Of a stretch of DNA of 64,000 nucleotides, positions 46,258 to 55,413 are shown piece after piece; the first letter of the stretch is position 1, and each line of letters opens with the position of its first letter. Both the position numbers and the translations under genes were made by a program. The notes beneath the pieces were generated by a model. The model saw only the letters and a program-made list of their open reading frames with translations. It was not told where the DNA came from and searched no databases. Origin of the DNA: Arthrobacter sp. OAP107 (GTDB lineage Bacteria; Actinomycetota; Actinomycetes; Actinomycetales; Micrococcaceae); assembly GCF_040546765.1 (NCBI RefSeq), contig NZ_JBEPOK010000001.1, positions 3,224,001 to 3,288,000 of the forward strand. Reading direction: 5' to 3'.

Positions 46258-47295
46258 TTACGAGGGCTCGTGGTTCTGGCCTTCGCGGGCCAGCGCGGTA
46301 AGCCGGGAAACCGCCCTGAAGTACTTCTTCATGTAGCCGCCGGTCATCATGTCCTCGGTGAACAGCTTGTCGAAGGGAACGCCGCTGGCAAGGATCGGTA
46401 CGTCCTTGTCGTAGAGGCGGTCGGCGAGCACCACGAACCTCAGCGCCACGGCCTGCTCGGTGATGGTTTCCACGTCCCGCCAGACAACTCCGTCCACACC
46501 GTCAATCAGCTTCCTGTAGCGGCTCGGGTGGACGCCCGCGAGATGTGATATGAGGGTGCCGAAGTCATCCTCGGCAACGGTCTTGCCGTCAAACTCCGCC
46601 TTCATGTGGGCGTGCAGTTCGCTGTTCCGCAGCGGCGCCGGCGCGGCCGGCAGGCCACGGTGGCGGAAGTCCTCGCCGTCGATCCTGATGACATCGAACT
46701 GGTCCGCCAGGACCTGGATTTCACGCTGGAAGTCCACGGCGGCAAAGCGGCCGTCGCCCAGCGAGCCCGGCAGGGTGTTGGAGGTGGCCGCGAGCTTCAC
46801 GCCGGCGTCGGCCAGTTCACGCATCAGGCGGGACATCAGGACGGTGTCCCCCGGATCGTCCAGTTCGAACTCGTCAATGCAGACAAGTTTGTAGGAGCTC
46901 AGAGCCTCAACGGTTTTCCGGAAGGACAGGGCGCCCACCAGGTTGGTGTATTCCACAAAGGTGCCGAAGGCCTTGGGCCCGGGTGCAGCGTGCCAGAGCG
47001 AGGCCAGCAGGTGGGTTTTTCCGACACCGAACCCGCCGTCAAGGTAAATCCCGGCGCGGGTCGTGTCCTTCTTACCGAACAGCTTCTTGAACAGTCCCCC
47101 GCCGTCGCCGGCGCCGACGCCACCCGCGAAAGACTGCAGCGCGTTCACTGCTGCCGCCTGGCTGGGCTGCTTCGGGTCAGGCCGGTAGCTTGCAAAGGAC
47201 ACCTGCCCAAACCTGGGCGATGGGTAGAAACCTTTGAGGAGCTCATCCACCGACACCGCCGGCGTCCGGGTGGCGAGCTTTTCGATCTGTACCAA
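46258..47295 (-). CDS. zapE: Cell-division-linked AFG1-type ATPase ZapE
   Basis: A protein of about 345 residues, taken from TTG 47295 (VQIEKLATRTPAV); the upstream frame to 47427 has no family-like sequence, and the start is uncertain because no good ribosome site is seen. It is an AAA+-like P-loop ATPase: Walker A GGFGVGKTHLL, Walker B VCIDEFELDD, and ATSNTLP as sensor. In E. coli ZapE acts on the FtsZ ring; actinobacterial copies are less studied. It is convergent with the small antitoxin-like gene and divergent from the rhodanese. Confidence 0.85.
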   Translation of the reverse strand: MVQIEKLATRTPAVSVDELLKGFYPSPRFGQVSFASYRPDPKQPSQAAAVNALQSFAGGVGAGDGGGLFKKLFGKKDTTRAGIYLDGGFGVGKTHLLASLWHAAPGPKAFGTFVEYTNLVGALSFRKTVEALSSYKLVCIDEFELDDPGDTVLMSRLMRELADAGVKLAATSNTLPGSLGDGRFAAVDFQREIQVLADQFDVIRIDGEDFRHRGLPAAPAPLRNSELHAHMKAEFDGKTVAEDDFGTLISHLAGVHPSRYRKLIDGVDGVVWRDVETITEQAVALRFVVLADRLYDKDVPILASGVPFDKLFTEDMMTGGYMKKYFRAVSRLTALAREGQNHEPS

Positions 47296-47513
47296 GGTGG
47301 TCCATTCTGCTGGTGATTTGTCCCCAGCAAGAATACCGGCATTGGCAGCCCGCCCCGCGGGCAACGCCTTACTGCCGGCAATGCCGTGAGCAAGCACACA
47401 TTTCGTCCTGTTAACACACAGGAGCATTCCGACCGGCCCGTGGCTAGTGTTGGAGCAGTGACCCGCCGTCCCCCGGCGGTCTGCCCTGACCGTTTCAGTG
47501 AAAGGCCATACGC

Positions 47514-48437
47514 ATGTCCTACCCCGTTGAACAGAACGAGAAGTTCGCCGCCTACGCGCACCCGGAGCGGCTTGTTTCCACCGAGTGGCTGGCTGCGGCC
47601 ATCGATGCCGGCGCCCTTAACGACGGCAGGCTCGTCGTCGTCGAGTCCGATGAAGACGTCCTGCTGTACGAAACCGGCCACATTCCCGGCGCGGTCAAGA
47701 TCGACTGGCACACCGACCTGAACGACGAAGTAACCCGCGACTACGTGGAGGGCGAGGCGTTTGCCGCTCTGGCCGCCGCCAAGGGCATTTCCCGCGACGC
47801 CACCGTGGTCATCTACGGCGACAAGTCCAACTGGTGGGCCGCCTACGCCCTCTGGGTCTTCAGCCTGTTCGGCCACGAGGATGTCCGCCTGCTGGACGGC
47901 GGCCGCGACAAGTGGATCGCCGAAGGCCGTGCGCTGACCACCGACATCCCCACCCCGGCCGTGGCCGACTACCCCGTGGTGGAGCGCGACGACACCCCGA
48001 TCCGCGCCTTCAAGGAAGACGTCCTGGCCCACCTGGGCAAGCCGCTGATCGACGTCCGCTCCCCCGAGGAATACACCGGCCAGCGCACCCACATGCCCGC
48101 CTACCCCGAAGAAGGCGCGCTGCGCGGCGGCCACATTCCCACCGCGGCGTCCATCCCGTGGGCACGGGCGGCAGCAGAGGACGGCACCTATCGCAGCCGC
48201 GCCGAGCTTGAGGCGCTGTACCTGGGCGAGGCCGGACTCACCGAGGGCGACGACGTCGTGGCCTACTGCCGCATTGGCGAACGCTCCAGCCACACCTGGT
48301 TCGCGCTGAAGTTCCTCCTGGGCTTCGAAACCGTCCGCAACTACGACGGCTCCTGGACCGAATGGGGCAACGCTGTCCGCGTCCCGATTGCCAAGGGCGC
48401 GGAACGCGGCTCGGTGCCGGCAGTTGCCGCACGGTAA
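47514..48437 (+). CDS. sseA: Thiosulfate/3-mercaptopyruvate sulfurtransferase (rhodanese)
   Basis: A 307-residue protein of two rhodanese domains. The second carries the active cysteine in the loop CRIGERSSHTW (about 250); the first has lost it and is structural. It moves a sulfur atom from thiosulfate or mercaptopyruvate to an acceptor. It starts at ATG 47514 after AAAGG and is followed 51 bases later by a SufE-like protein gene, in line with a sulfur-handling pair. Confidence 0.92.
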   Translation: MSYPVEQNEKFAAYAHPERLVSTEWLAAAIDAGALNDGRLVVVESDEDVLLYETGHIPGAVKIDWHTDLNDEVTRDYVEGEAFAALAAAKGISRDATVVIYGDKSNWWAAYALWVFSLFGHEDVRLLDGGRDKWIAEGRALTTDIPTPAVADYPVVERDDTPIRAFKEDVLAHLGKPLIDVRSPEEYTGQRTHMPAYPEEGALRGGHIPTAASIPWARAAAEDGTYRSRAELEALYLGEAGLTEGDDVVAYCRIGERSSHTWFALKFLLGFETVRNYDGSWTEWGNAVRVPIAKGAERGSVPAVAAR

Positions 48438-48488
48438 TTCCGCCGTAAAAAAGCGGCGGACGGGGACAACCTGCGTAAGCTGGAAGTG

Positions 48489-48947
48489 ATGAGTACTCAA
48501 GCACTTCCCACCGCCCTGGCGGAGATTGTCGACGACTTCCAGGCACTGAGCGAGCCCGAGCGGCTGCAGCTCCTGCTGGAGTTTTCCCGCGGCCTGCCGG
48601 AGCTTCCGGAGCGCCTGAACAACCACCCCGAGCTGCTGGAGCAGGTGGTGGAATGCCAGTCACCCCTTTTCCTCACCATAGAGATGGAAAAGAACGACGG
48701 CGGTTCCCCCGCCTTCCGGCTGTTCTTCAAGGCGCCGCCGGAGGCCCCCACAACCCGTGGTTTCGCCGGAGTGCTGCACGAAGGTCTGGACGGCCTCACC
48801 GCCGAGGAGATCCTGGCCGTTCCCGACGATATGCCGGAACTGCTCGGCCTGACCCGCGCCATCACGCCGCTGCGCATGCGCGGCATGACCGCGATGCTCG
48901 GGCGCATCAAGCGCAAGGTGGCCGCCGCGGCCCGGCTCTACGCCTAG
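48489..48947 (+). CDS. SufE-like sulfur acceptor protein
   Basis: A 152-residue SufE family protein with the active cysteine in VVECQSPLFL (about 57), which accepts sulfur. SufE helps cysteine desulfurases in iron-sulfur assembly. Here the gene follows the rhodanese, a common actinobacterial pairing, so it may take sulfur from it; that is inferred. Start ATG 48489 has GGAAG closely upstream and a -10-like TAAGCT; a leaderless message is possible. It ends 12 bases before the YbaK gene. Confidence 0.85.
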   Translation: MSTQALPTALAEIVDDFQALSEPERLQLLLEFSRGLPELPERLNNHPELLEQVVECQSPLFLTIEMEKNDGGSPAFRLFFKAPPEAPTTRGFAGVLHEGLDGLTAEEILAVPDDMPELLGLTRAITPLRMRGMTAMLGRIKRKVAAAARLYA

Positions 48948-48959
48948 GCACCGGACCGG

Positions 48960-49481
48960 ATGGCGCGCAAGAACACGTCGCAGGGAACGCCTGCCACAGC
49001 CGTACTGGCTGCGGCGGGCGTTTCCTTTAACCTGCACCCCTACAGCCACGATCCGGCCGCAGCCAGTTACGGCATGGAGGCGGCCGAGGTCCTGGGCATC
49101 GACCCGGCAAGGGTCTTCAAGACGCTCATGGTGGAGGTGGACGGCAAACTGGCGGTCGGCGTCGTGCCTGTCAGCGGAAGCCTGGACCTGAAAGCGATAG
49201 CTGCTGCGCTGGGCAGCAAGAAGGCCGCCATGGCGGATCCGGCGGCGGCCGAACGTCGCACCGGCTACGTCCTGGGCGGAATTTCGCCCCTGGGGCAGCG
49301 GCAGCCCTCCCCCACCGTCATCGACGAAAGTGCCCTCGCGCTGGACACCATCCTCGTGTCCGGGGGCCGGCGCGGCCTGGACATCGAACTGGATCCCCGC
49401 GACCTGGTGCGCCTCACCAAGGCCGTCACAGCCACGATCGGAACAGCCTCCCAGGCACACCTTGAACGGGGGTCAGGCTAG
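48960..49481 (+). CDS. ybaK: Cys-tRNA(Pro) deacylase, YbaK/EbsC family
   Basis: A 173-residue single-domain YbaK protein. Family marks are seen: SYGMEAAEVLGIDPARVFKT, the catalytic-region lysine in ALGSKKAAMAD, and GYVLGGISPLG with the trailing VDESALALDTI-like strand. It clears mischarged Cys-tRNA(Pro). It is close to the SufE gene (12-base gap) and ends overlapping the convergent hydrolase by four bases. Confidence 0.9.
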   Translation: MARKNTSQGTPATAVLAAAGVSFNLHPYSHDPAAASYGMEAAEVLGIDPARVFKTLMVEVDGKLAVGVVPVSGSLDLKAIAAALGSKKAAMADPAAAERRTGYVLGGISPLGQRQPSPTVIDESALALDTILVSGGRRGLDIELDPRDLVRLTKAVTATIGTASQAHLERGSG

Positions 49482-50764
49482 ACGGGTGCAGGCTGACCCG
49501 GTTCCGGCTGGCCCGGGTTCCGGCGTGGCGCCAGCTGCTGCTGCAGCCACGCCCGGACGAGGCCTTCCCAGCGGGCCGGATCGGCGTTCCACTCCTTGGC
49601 ATGCCGAGCCCCTTCGAACGGCTCGAACGTGACCATCTCCGGGTTCTTTTCCGCGAGCTGGGCCGACGGCTGGTAGGGAACGTATTCGTCGTCCACGCTG
49701 TGGATGATGAGCGTCGGCGTCCGGAGCTCAACGGCACGCGACACCCAGTCCATGGATTTCAGGTCCACTGGCGCAGCCAGCCCGGTGAGCCGGCGGCCCA
49801 CCTTGTGCCCCATCATCAGCTGGCCGTACCGGCCAACGGCCGAGGGGATCCGGTTCAGCTCCGCATGGTGGGCCAGCACATTCACCCAGTCGATCACGGG
49901 CGCATCAAGCACCATGGCCCGGATGACGTGCCTGTGCTCCGACAGGTCCGCGGTCTGCAGGCAGATGGCCCCTCCCATCGACCAGCCAAAGAGCACAACC
50001 TCCCGGGCGCCGCGGCCCAGGGCAAAGGCGATGGCAGCGTCGATGTCCCGCCACTCCGTGGAGCCAAGCCCGTACCGGCCGTCGAATGCTGCCGGCGCCA
50101 GGCCGTCGTTCCGGTAGGAAACCAGGAGATTGGGCAGTCCGAGCTCGTGGGCCACGCGCGCTCCACGAAGACACTCCTGCCGGGTGGCCCCGCGCCCGTG
50201 GACCATGATGGCCCAGGTTTCAGCGCCGGCATCGCCCGGGATCAGCCAGCCGGGGGCTGTTCCGCCCTCGACCTTGATGGCTACGTCCTCGGAGGCCAGC
50301 CCGACGTCGGAGGGATGCTGGTACGTGGCGCCACCCCACCAGCCGCGCCCCGCGGATTCAAGGTTGCCGCTGTAGACGGCCTCCACCTCGCGCAGCACGG
50401 TGCGCTCGGCCGGGGAATAGGAAAGGATCCTGCCGATCCGGGCATGCCCGGCACCGGCGTCGAAGAAGAGGCTGTACACGCCATTGTGTGTTGTCTCCGG
50501 TGTGGCCGCGAGGATGACCTGCAGGTCCCGGCCTTCCCTGATGACCGCCAGGATTTCTTGGTCCGCCGCCCGCACCCGGGCGGGGGTGAGCACGCGGCGG
50601 GCAAAGTAGAGCGCGAGGGCGGATGATCCGGCACCGAGCAGGGCAGCCGCGCTGCCGCCGGCGATGATTCCCCCGAGTGTCCACTTCGCCCTCAGGGTCA
50701 TTGCATTGCCCTGGGAAGCGGACGGGGTTGTCAAAGCGGCCTGCGCGGAATCCATGACTCCCAT
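49478..50764 (-). CDS. Membrane-anchored alpha/beta hydrolase
   Basis: A 428-residue protein with one membrane segment (about 30-50) and an alpha/beta hydrolase domain. The nucleophile Ser is in LFGWSMGGAICL (GWSMGG, about 265), Asp in HSVDDEYVPY and His in FEGARHAKEW. A variable cap of about 150 residues lies before the fold. The substrate is unknown. Start ATG 50764 (or ATG 50755). It overlaps the ybaK end by four bases and is divergent from the 50872 gene. Confidence 0.85.
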   Translation of the reverse strand: MGVMDSAQAALTTPSASQGNAMTLRAKWTLGGIIAGGSAAALLGAGSSALALYFARRVLTPARVRAADQEILAVIREGRDLQVILAATPETTHNGVYSLFFDAGAGHARIGRILSYSPAERTVLREVEAVYSGNLESAGRGWWGGATYQHPSDVGLASEDVAIKVEGGTAPGWLIPGDAGAETWAIMVHGRGATRQECLRGARVAHELGLPNLLVSYRNDGLAPAAFDGRYGLGSTEWRDIDAAIAFALGRGAREVVLFGWSMGGAICLQTADLSEHRHVIRAMVLDAPVIDWVNVLAHHAELNRIPSAVGRYGQLMMGHKVGRRLTGLAAPVDLKSMDWVSRAVELRTPTLIIHSVDDEYVPYQPSAQLAEKNPEMVTFEPFEGARHAKEWNADPARWEGLVRAWLQQQLAPRRNPGQPEPGQPAPV

Positions 50765-50871
50765 CTTGACGGATCCTAACCGTTACGGCACATTCGGGCC
50801 GACGGCGGGCGGAGCAAATGCGTGCGGGCCAAATACATGCGGCCACTGGCAGGCGGGACTAGGCTGATGCC

Positions 50872-51363
50872 ATGAGCGATCCAATCGTCATTCTGACTGA
50901 AGAGCCGCTGGGTGCGGACGACCGCGTGAACATTGAACGCCTGGTGGACGGGGGTGACGCGCCCTTGGTTGTGCTGGTGCCGGCCAACACGGAACGGCAT
51001 CTGCTCGTGGATTTCCTCGAGAACCTCTCGATGCTGGACATTGCCAAGGCTTTCCGCGAGTTGACCTCCCATGCCCCCGACCCTGCGGAGGAACGGGCAG
51101 CCGCGGACGCCACGCTCGCCACCTCGGTCAGCGCACTCGAAGGCCTCGGCGGCGGAGTTGCCGGCGAGGTGGTGGGAGGCGGCGCCGTGAACGGCCTCGT
51201 GGCCAAGGTCAAGGAGCTGGGGGCCGCCCAGGCAGTCGTCATCACCAGGCCACATGCCGTGTCGGACACCTTCCATACCGACTGGGCCAACCGGGCGCAG
51301 GACAAGCTGGGGCTTCCGGTGCTGCACCTGTACGCCGGCTCGGGATTTATCGGGGACTCTTGA
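50872..51363 (+). CDS. Hypothetical protein, 163 residues
   Basis: A soluble protein with alternating strands and helices (PIVILTEEPLG, APLVVLVPANTE, AAQAVVITRPHAV, GLPVLHLYAGSG) that resembles a small Rossmann-like or universal-stress-like fold; I do not recognise the family. A Gly-rich stretch (LEGLGGGVAGEVVGGGAVN) lies in the middle. It ends 14 bases before the msrB start and may share a transcript with it. Conserved hypothetical proteins of this sort are common in Micrococcales. Confidence 0.6.
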   Translation: MSDPIVILTEEPLGADDRVNIERLVDGGDAPLVVLVPANTERHLLVDFLENLSMLDIAKAFRELTSHAPDPAEERAAADATLATSVSALEGLGGGVAGEVVGGGAVNGLVAKVKELGAAQAVVITRPHAVSDTFHTDWANRAQDKLGLPVLHLYAGSGFIGDS

Positions 51364-51377
51364 GCGTTGGTCCGACT

Positions 51378-51836
51378 ATGAGCACCCCTGAAAAATCCGA
51401 ACTCACCAACTCCGCGGCAACCCCCGCCACCAGCCGGTCCGACGAAGACTGGCGGCAGGAACTGACTCCGGAGGAGTACCACGTGCTGCGCCAGGCCGGC
51501 ACGGAACGCCCGTACACCGGCGAATACTGGGACACCCACACCGCCGGGGTCTACAACTGCCGGGCGTGCGGGACAGAACTGTTCACCAGCAAGGAAAAGT
51601 TCGATTCGCACTGCGGCTGGCCGTCCTTCTGGGCCCCGCTGGCCGAAGGGCGCGTCCGGTACATCCACGACCGGACCCTCGGCATGGACCGCATCGAGGT
51701 CCGGTGCGCCAACTGCGACTCGCACCTCGGGCACGTGTTCGAGGGTGAAGGGTACGGAACCCCGACCGACCAGCGGTATTGCATCAACTCCATCTCACTG
51801 AAATTGGTTCCGGCCGCCGGGGATGCCCAGCCCTGA
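51378..51836 (+). CDS. msrB: Peptide-methionine (R)-S-oxide reductase
   Basis: A 152-residue enzyme that repairs oxidised methionine. Zinc cysteines are in CRAC and RCANCDSHLGHVF, and the catalytic Cys in RYCINSISL. I used ATG 51378 because the TTG at 51360 would overlap the previous stop and lies in the variable N-terminal part. The first about 25 residues are a Ser/Ala-rich tail before the family start (DWRQELTPEEYHVLRQ). Confidence 0.94.
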   Translation: MSTPEKSELTNSAATPATSRSDEDWRQELTPEEYHVLRQAGTERPYTGEYWDTHTAGVYNCRACGTELFTSKEKFDSHCGWPSFWAPLAEGRVRYIHDRTLGMDRIEVRCANCDSHLGHVFEGEGYGTPTDQRYCINSISLKLVPAAGDAQP

Positions 51837-51995
51837 GGCTTGTCCCCTGAGGTTGCCGGGCGCTGCGCCTAGGGGTTATTTGGACAGCCTCGAGCGCTAC
51901 AGTTTCTTATGCTCGAGCCTTTGATCGATTAGGAAGCCTGTCTGCTTGCTACGCTCGCCGTAGAAGCTCAGATAACCCGAAAGGCGAGGCCAGCG

Positions 51996-53399
51996 ATGAC
52001 CGTAACCGTACACACAGCACCAGCCCGAATCTCCGCAGAACACCCGGAATGGCAGCGTCTCAAGGCCGCGGCTATTGCCCTGCGGCAGCTCCAGGTGCAG
52101 GACGGTTCGATTCCAGACCAGACCCTCCACGCGGCAGCGCAGGGCCACGTCGAAGCCCTTGTCACTGCCACCGAGGCGCTGGCACCGGCGTTCCCCCACG
52201 ATTCCCTGTACCTGGATCTGGTGTGCCGCGACTTTGGCCGCTGGGCCAGGGACGGGTTCGGTGTGCCCGACTTCCTCGACTCCCTCCTGGCCTTCCAGCC
52301 GCAGACGGACCGCGAGAACGGCCTGCAGCACCTGGTGGTCTTCCCCATGTACACGCAGAACGGCAGCAGCAGCCGGCTCGTGGAGGCTGTCCTCATCGAC
52401 GTGGTGTGGCCCGACTTCATTGCTGGCCTGGAACAGGGCGACTACTCGAACCGGCTGTTCGTGCCGATCCGGTTCATCGATTTCACTCCTGGCTACGACA
52501 CCAACTCCGCAGTGCTGTTCCCCGAAACCGTGGGCGTGCGGGCGACGCCGCGGTTCACCTGGGGCGCCATCTTCGCGGACCGGGAAGCCGCACGCTTCCG
52601 CCGCGTCCTGCGGGCCGCCGCCGACATCACTTCGCTGGAACTGCCTGCAGCGGCTGCCGAACTCCTCGAGGACCAGGAGCTCACCGAAAAAACATTTGTC
52701 ATGTGGGACCTGATCCACGACCGCACGCACATGCGCGGGGACCTGCCGTTCGATCCCTTCATGATCAAGCAGCGGATGCCGTTTTTCCTGTACTCCCTGG
52801 AGGAGCTGCGCTGCGACCTGACGGCCTTCCGGGAATCGGTGAAGATCGAAAAGGACGAGACCGCGGATCCGGAAGCCCGCCGGCACGCCAAGCTCGTGCA
52901 GTACGCCGTCATTTTCGACCGCATCTTCCGGTTCGCCATCACCGGCAGCCGGGTGCGCAACTACGACGGGCTCGGCGGCCAATTGCTGTTCGCGTGGCTG
53001 CACCAGCACCGCGTCCTCCACTGGACCGACAGCCGCCTGACCATCGACTGGGAGCACGTCGCCGGCGTCGTCGTGGAGCTGGGTGCCCGGATCGAGGAAC
53101 TGTACTGGCGCTCCATCGACCGGCCCAAGACCGCCCACTGGCTGGCAGCGTATGAGCTGATCTCCGGCACCGTCACGCCGAACCCTGCTTCGGTGTGGGC
53201 CAAGGGGCCGGACGCCCTCCCCCTCGACGGGCCGCCGCGCGGGCTCACCGACCAGGTCCTGGACGACGAGTTCCCACTGTCCATGTTCTACGAGGCCCTC
53301 GAAAAGAAGATGCGCCCAGTCATCGAGTCCACCGCAGGCATTACCGGTTCCTCAGACTCTGCGCTGCCGGTGGACGGTCCGGCGGCGACGGCGGCATGA
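51996..53399 (+). CDS. DUF6421-family protein
   Basis: A 467-residue protein from ATG 51996, after AAAGGCGAGG. It contains the blocks typical of this actinobacterial family as I know it: LVVFPMYTQNGS, DFIAGLEQGDYSNRLFVPI, FTPGYDTNSAVLFPE, and WDLIHDRTHMRGDLPFDPFM. No membrane segment and no known catalytic motif. It is coupled by ATGA overlap to an SDR oxidoreductase, and a PLP lyase follows, so the three probably act together. The family name is from memory; the function is unknown. Confidence 0.75.
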   Translation: MTVTVHTAPARISAEHPEWQRLKAAAIALRQLQVQDGSIPDQTLHAAAQGHVEALVTATEALAPAFPHDSLYLDLVCRDFGRWARDGFGVPDFLDSLLAFQPQTDRENGLQHLVVFPMYTQNGSSSRLVEAVLIDVVWPDFIAGLEQGDYSNRLFVPIRFIDFTPGYDTNSAVLFPETVGVRATPRFTWGAIFADREAARFRRVLRAAADITSLELPAAAAELLEDQELTEKTFVMWDLIHDRTHMRGDLPFDPFMIKQRMPFFLYSLEELRCDLTAFRESVKIEKDETADPEARRHAKLVQYAVIFDRIFRFAITGSRVRNYDGLGGQLLFAWLHQHRVLHWTDSRLTIDWEHVAGVVVELGARIEELYWRSIDRPKTAHWLAAYELISGTVTPNPASVWAKGPDALPLDGPPRGLTDQVLDDEFPLSMFYEALEKKMRPVIESTAGITGSSDSALPVDGPAATAA

Positions 53400-54220
53400 C
53401 AGACCCCAGCGTGGCCGGCACCGGCCTGAGTGATGACCGCCCACTGCGCGTGCTGGTTACGGGCGGCAGCGGACCGTCGGGCATCGCGGCCGCCCGTGCC
53501 CTGCTGCAGGCCGGCTTTGCCGTCTACAGCGTCGGTTCGGACAAGGCACGCATCGAGGCTGCTGCGGAAACGGCGGGCGGCGCCATCCCGCTCGTTTGCG
53601 ACCTCGGCGACCTGGCCGCCGTGCGTGGACTGCAGCAGGAGCTCGCGCGCACGGCCGGAAGGATCGACGGCGTGATCCACCTGGTGGGCGGATGGCGCGG
53701 CGCGGAGGGCATCACCAGCCAGACCGACGAGGACTGGGATTTCCTTGAGCGCAGTGCCGTCACGACGCTCCGGAACGTGACCCGGGTCTTCTACGACGAC
53801 CTCGCCGCCTCGCCCTGCGGACGGTTTGCCATGGTGTCCTCGACGGCGGTGGACAGTCCCGCCGCCGGCGTCGCCAACTACGTGGCGGCCAAAGCGGCCG
53901 CGGAAGCGTGGACCATGGCCGTGGCGGAGGGGTTCCGCCGTGAAAGCCAAGCCCCCACCAGCCGAGCCGACGGCGCCCAGCACAGCGCCGCCGTCGTCCT
54001 CGTGGTGAAGGCGCTGGTGGACGCAGGCATGCGCAGCAAGCAACCGGAACGGAAGTTCCCCGGCTACACCGACGTCGAGCAGCTGGCGGCGGCCGCCGTC
54101 GGACTCTTTAGCCGGCCGGCCGCGGACCTGAACGGGCAGCGGCTGATGCTGGCCCCGGAGCCCGCCAGCGCTGCAACCGCACAGAGTGCTGCAAGTACAC
54201 ACAGCGCACCAACTACCTAG
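53396..54220 (+). CDS. SDR-family NAD(P)-dependent oxidoreductase
   Basis: A 274-residue protein from ATG 53396, which overlaps the DUF6421 stop as ATGA (the frame to 53195 is not used). The cofactor motif is VTGGSGPSGIAAARALL, close to TGGxGxxG rather than the classical TGxxxGxG; the catalytic Ser and Tyr-Lys are in MVSSTAVDS and NYVAAKAAAEAW. The Rossmann fold is complete. The substrate is not known, but its position between DUF6421 and an aldolase-like lyase is conserved in related actinobacteria as far as I recall. Confidence 0.85.
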   Translation: MTDPSVAGTGLSDDRPLRVLVTGGSGPSGIAAARALLQAGFAVYSVGSDKARIEAAAETAGGAIPLVCDLGDLAAVRGLQQELARTAGRIDGVIHLVGGWRGAEGITSQTDEDWDFLERSAVTTLRNVTRVFYDDLAASPCGRFAMVSSTAVDSPAAGVANYVAAKAAAEAWTMAVAEGFRRESQAPTSRADGAQHSAAVVLVVKALVDAGMRSKQPERKFPGYTDVEQLAAAAVGLFSRPAADLNGQRLMLAPEPASAATAQSAASTHSAPTT

Positions 54221-54229
54221 ACTGAAAGC

Positions 54230-55342
54230 GTGACCAACGAGATGACAACAACAGTTGAAACTGCCGCCAGCGGCACCCTGTCCAGGCTGCACGACGCCTC
54301 GGTGCGCGGCTTTGCCTCGGACAACTACTCGGGGGTGCATCCCGAGGTGCTGGCTGCGCTGGCCGCCGCCAACGAGGGGCACCAGGTTTCCTACGGCGAA
54401 GATGCCTACACGGCCCGCCTGCAGGAGCTGATGGAGGAACACTTCGGGCCGGGCATCGAGTGCTTCCCGGTGTTCAACGGCACGGGTGCCAACGTGCTGT
54501 CCCTGCAGTCGCTCCTCCCGCGCTGGGGTGCCGTGGTCTGCGCGTCGACGGCGCACATCAACATGGACGAGAACGGGGCACCGGAACGCGTCGGCGGCAT
54601 CAAGCTGCTGCAGGTTCCCACGCCGGACGGCAAGCTGACACCGGAGCTCATTGACCGTGAGGCGTGGGGCTGGGGCGACGAGCACCGGGCCCAGCCGCTG
54701 GCCGTCTCCATCACCCAGACCACCGAACTGGGCACCTGCTACACGGCGGATGAAGTCCGGGCAATCGCCGAGCACGTCCATGCCAAGGGCATGAAGCTGC
54801 ACATGGACGGCGCGCGGCTGGCCAACGCGGCGGCGCACCTGGGCGTTCCCCTCCGGGCCTTCACGCGCGACGCCGGCGTGGACATCCTGTCCTTCGGCGG
54901 AACCAAGAACGGGCTCCTGTTCGGCGAGGTGGTGGTGGCGTTGAACCCGGACGCTGCCCAGGGGCTGCTTTTCCTGCGAAAGATGAACATGCAGCTCGCC
55001 TCCAAGATGCGGTTCATGTCCGCCCAGTTCATCGCCCTGCTCGAGGGTGACCTGTGGCTCCGTTCGGCCGGCCACGCCAACGCCATGGCCGCGAGGCTGC
55101 GGGCCGCGGTGGACGGGATTGACGGAGTGGAGCCCACGCAGAAAACGGAATCCAACGGCGTCTTTGCGGTTTTGCCCGAGGGGGTGGCGGACAGGCTCCG
55201 GGAGTCCTTCCGCTTCTACGACTGGAACGAGGCCACCCGCGAGGTCCGCTGGATGTGCTCCTTCGACACCAGCGAGGAGGACGTCGATGCCTTCGTGGCG
55301 GCCATCAAGGCCGAAGTCGCCAGGCACGGGTCTGGCCAGTAA
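54230..55342 (+). CDS. Low-specificity threonine aldolase-like PLP lyase
   Basis: A 370-residue PLP enzyme of the beta-eliminating lyase/threonine aldolase fold. Marks: RGFASDNYSGVHPE at the start, the His-stacked region FNGTGANVLSLQ, LHMDGARLANAAAH and the PLP lysine in LSFGGTKNGLLFGE. These enzymes split threonine (or related beta-hydroxy amino acids) to glycine and an aldehyde. Start GTG 54230 (or ATG 54242). A -10-like TAGACT lies at the end of the SDR gene, so a leaderless transcript is possible. The actual substrate is open. Confidence 0.85.
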   Translation: MTNEMTTTVETAASGTLSRLHDASVRGFASDNYSGVHPEVLAALAAANEGHQVSYGEDAYTARLQELMEEHFGPGIECFPVFNGTGANVLSLQSLLPRWGAVVCASTAHINMDENGAPERVGGIKLLQVPTPDGKLTPELIDREAWGWGDEHRAQPLAVSITQTTELGTCYTADEVRAIAEHVHAKGMKLHMDGARLANAAAHLGVPLRAFTRDAGVDILSFGGTKNGLLFGEVVVALNPDAAQGLLFLRKMNMQLASKMRFMSAQFIALLEGDLWLRSAGHANAMAARLRAAVDGIDGVEPTQKTESNGVFAVLPEGVADRLRESFRFYDWNEATREVRWMCSFDTSEEDVDAFVAAIKAEVARHGSGQ

Positions 55343-55413
55343 CATGCGCGGGATTGCGTGAGCAGGCGGCGAGCCTGCCGGAACCGGCGGTTTTCAATGC
55401 GTACCCTGCCATT

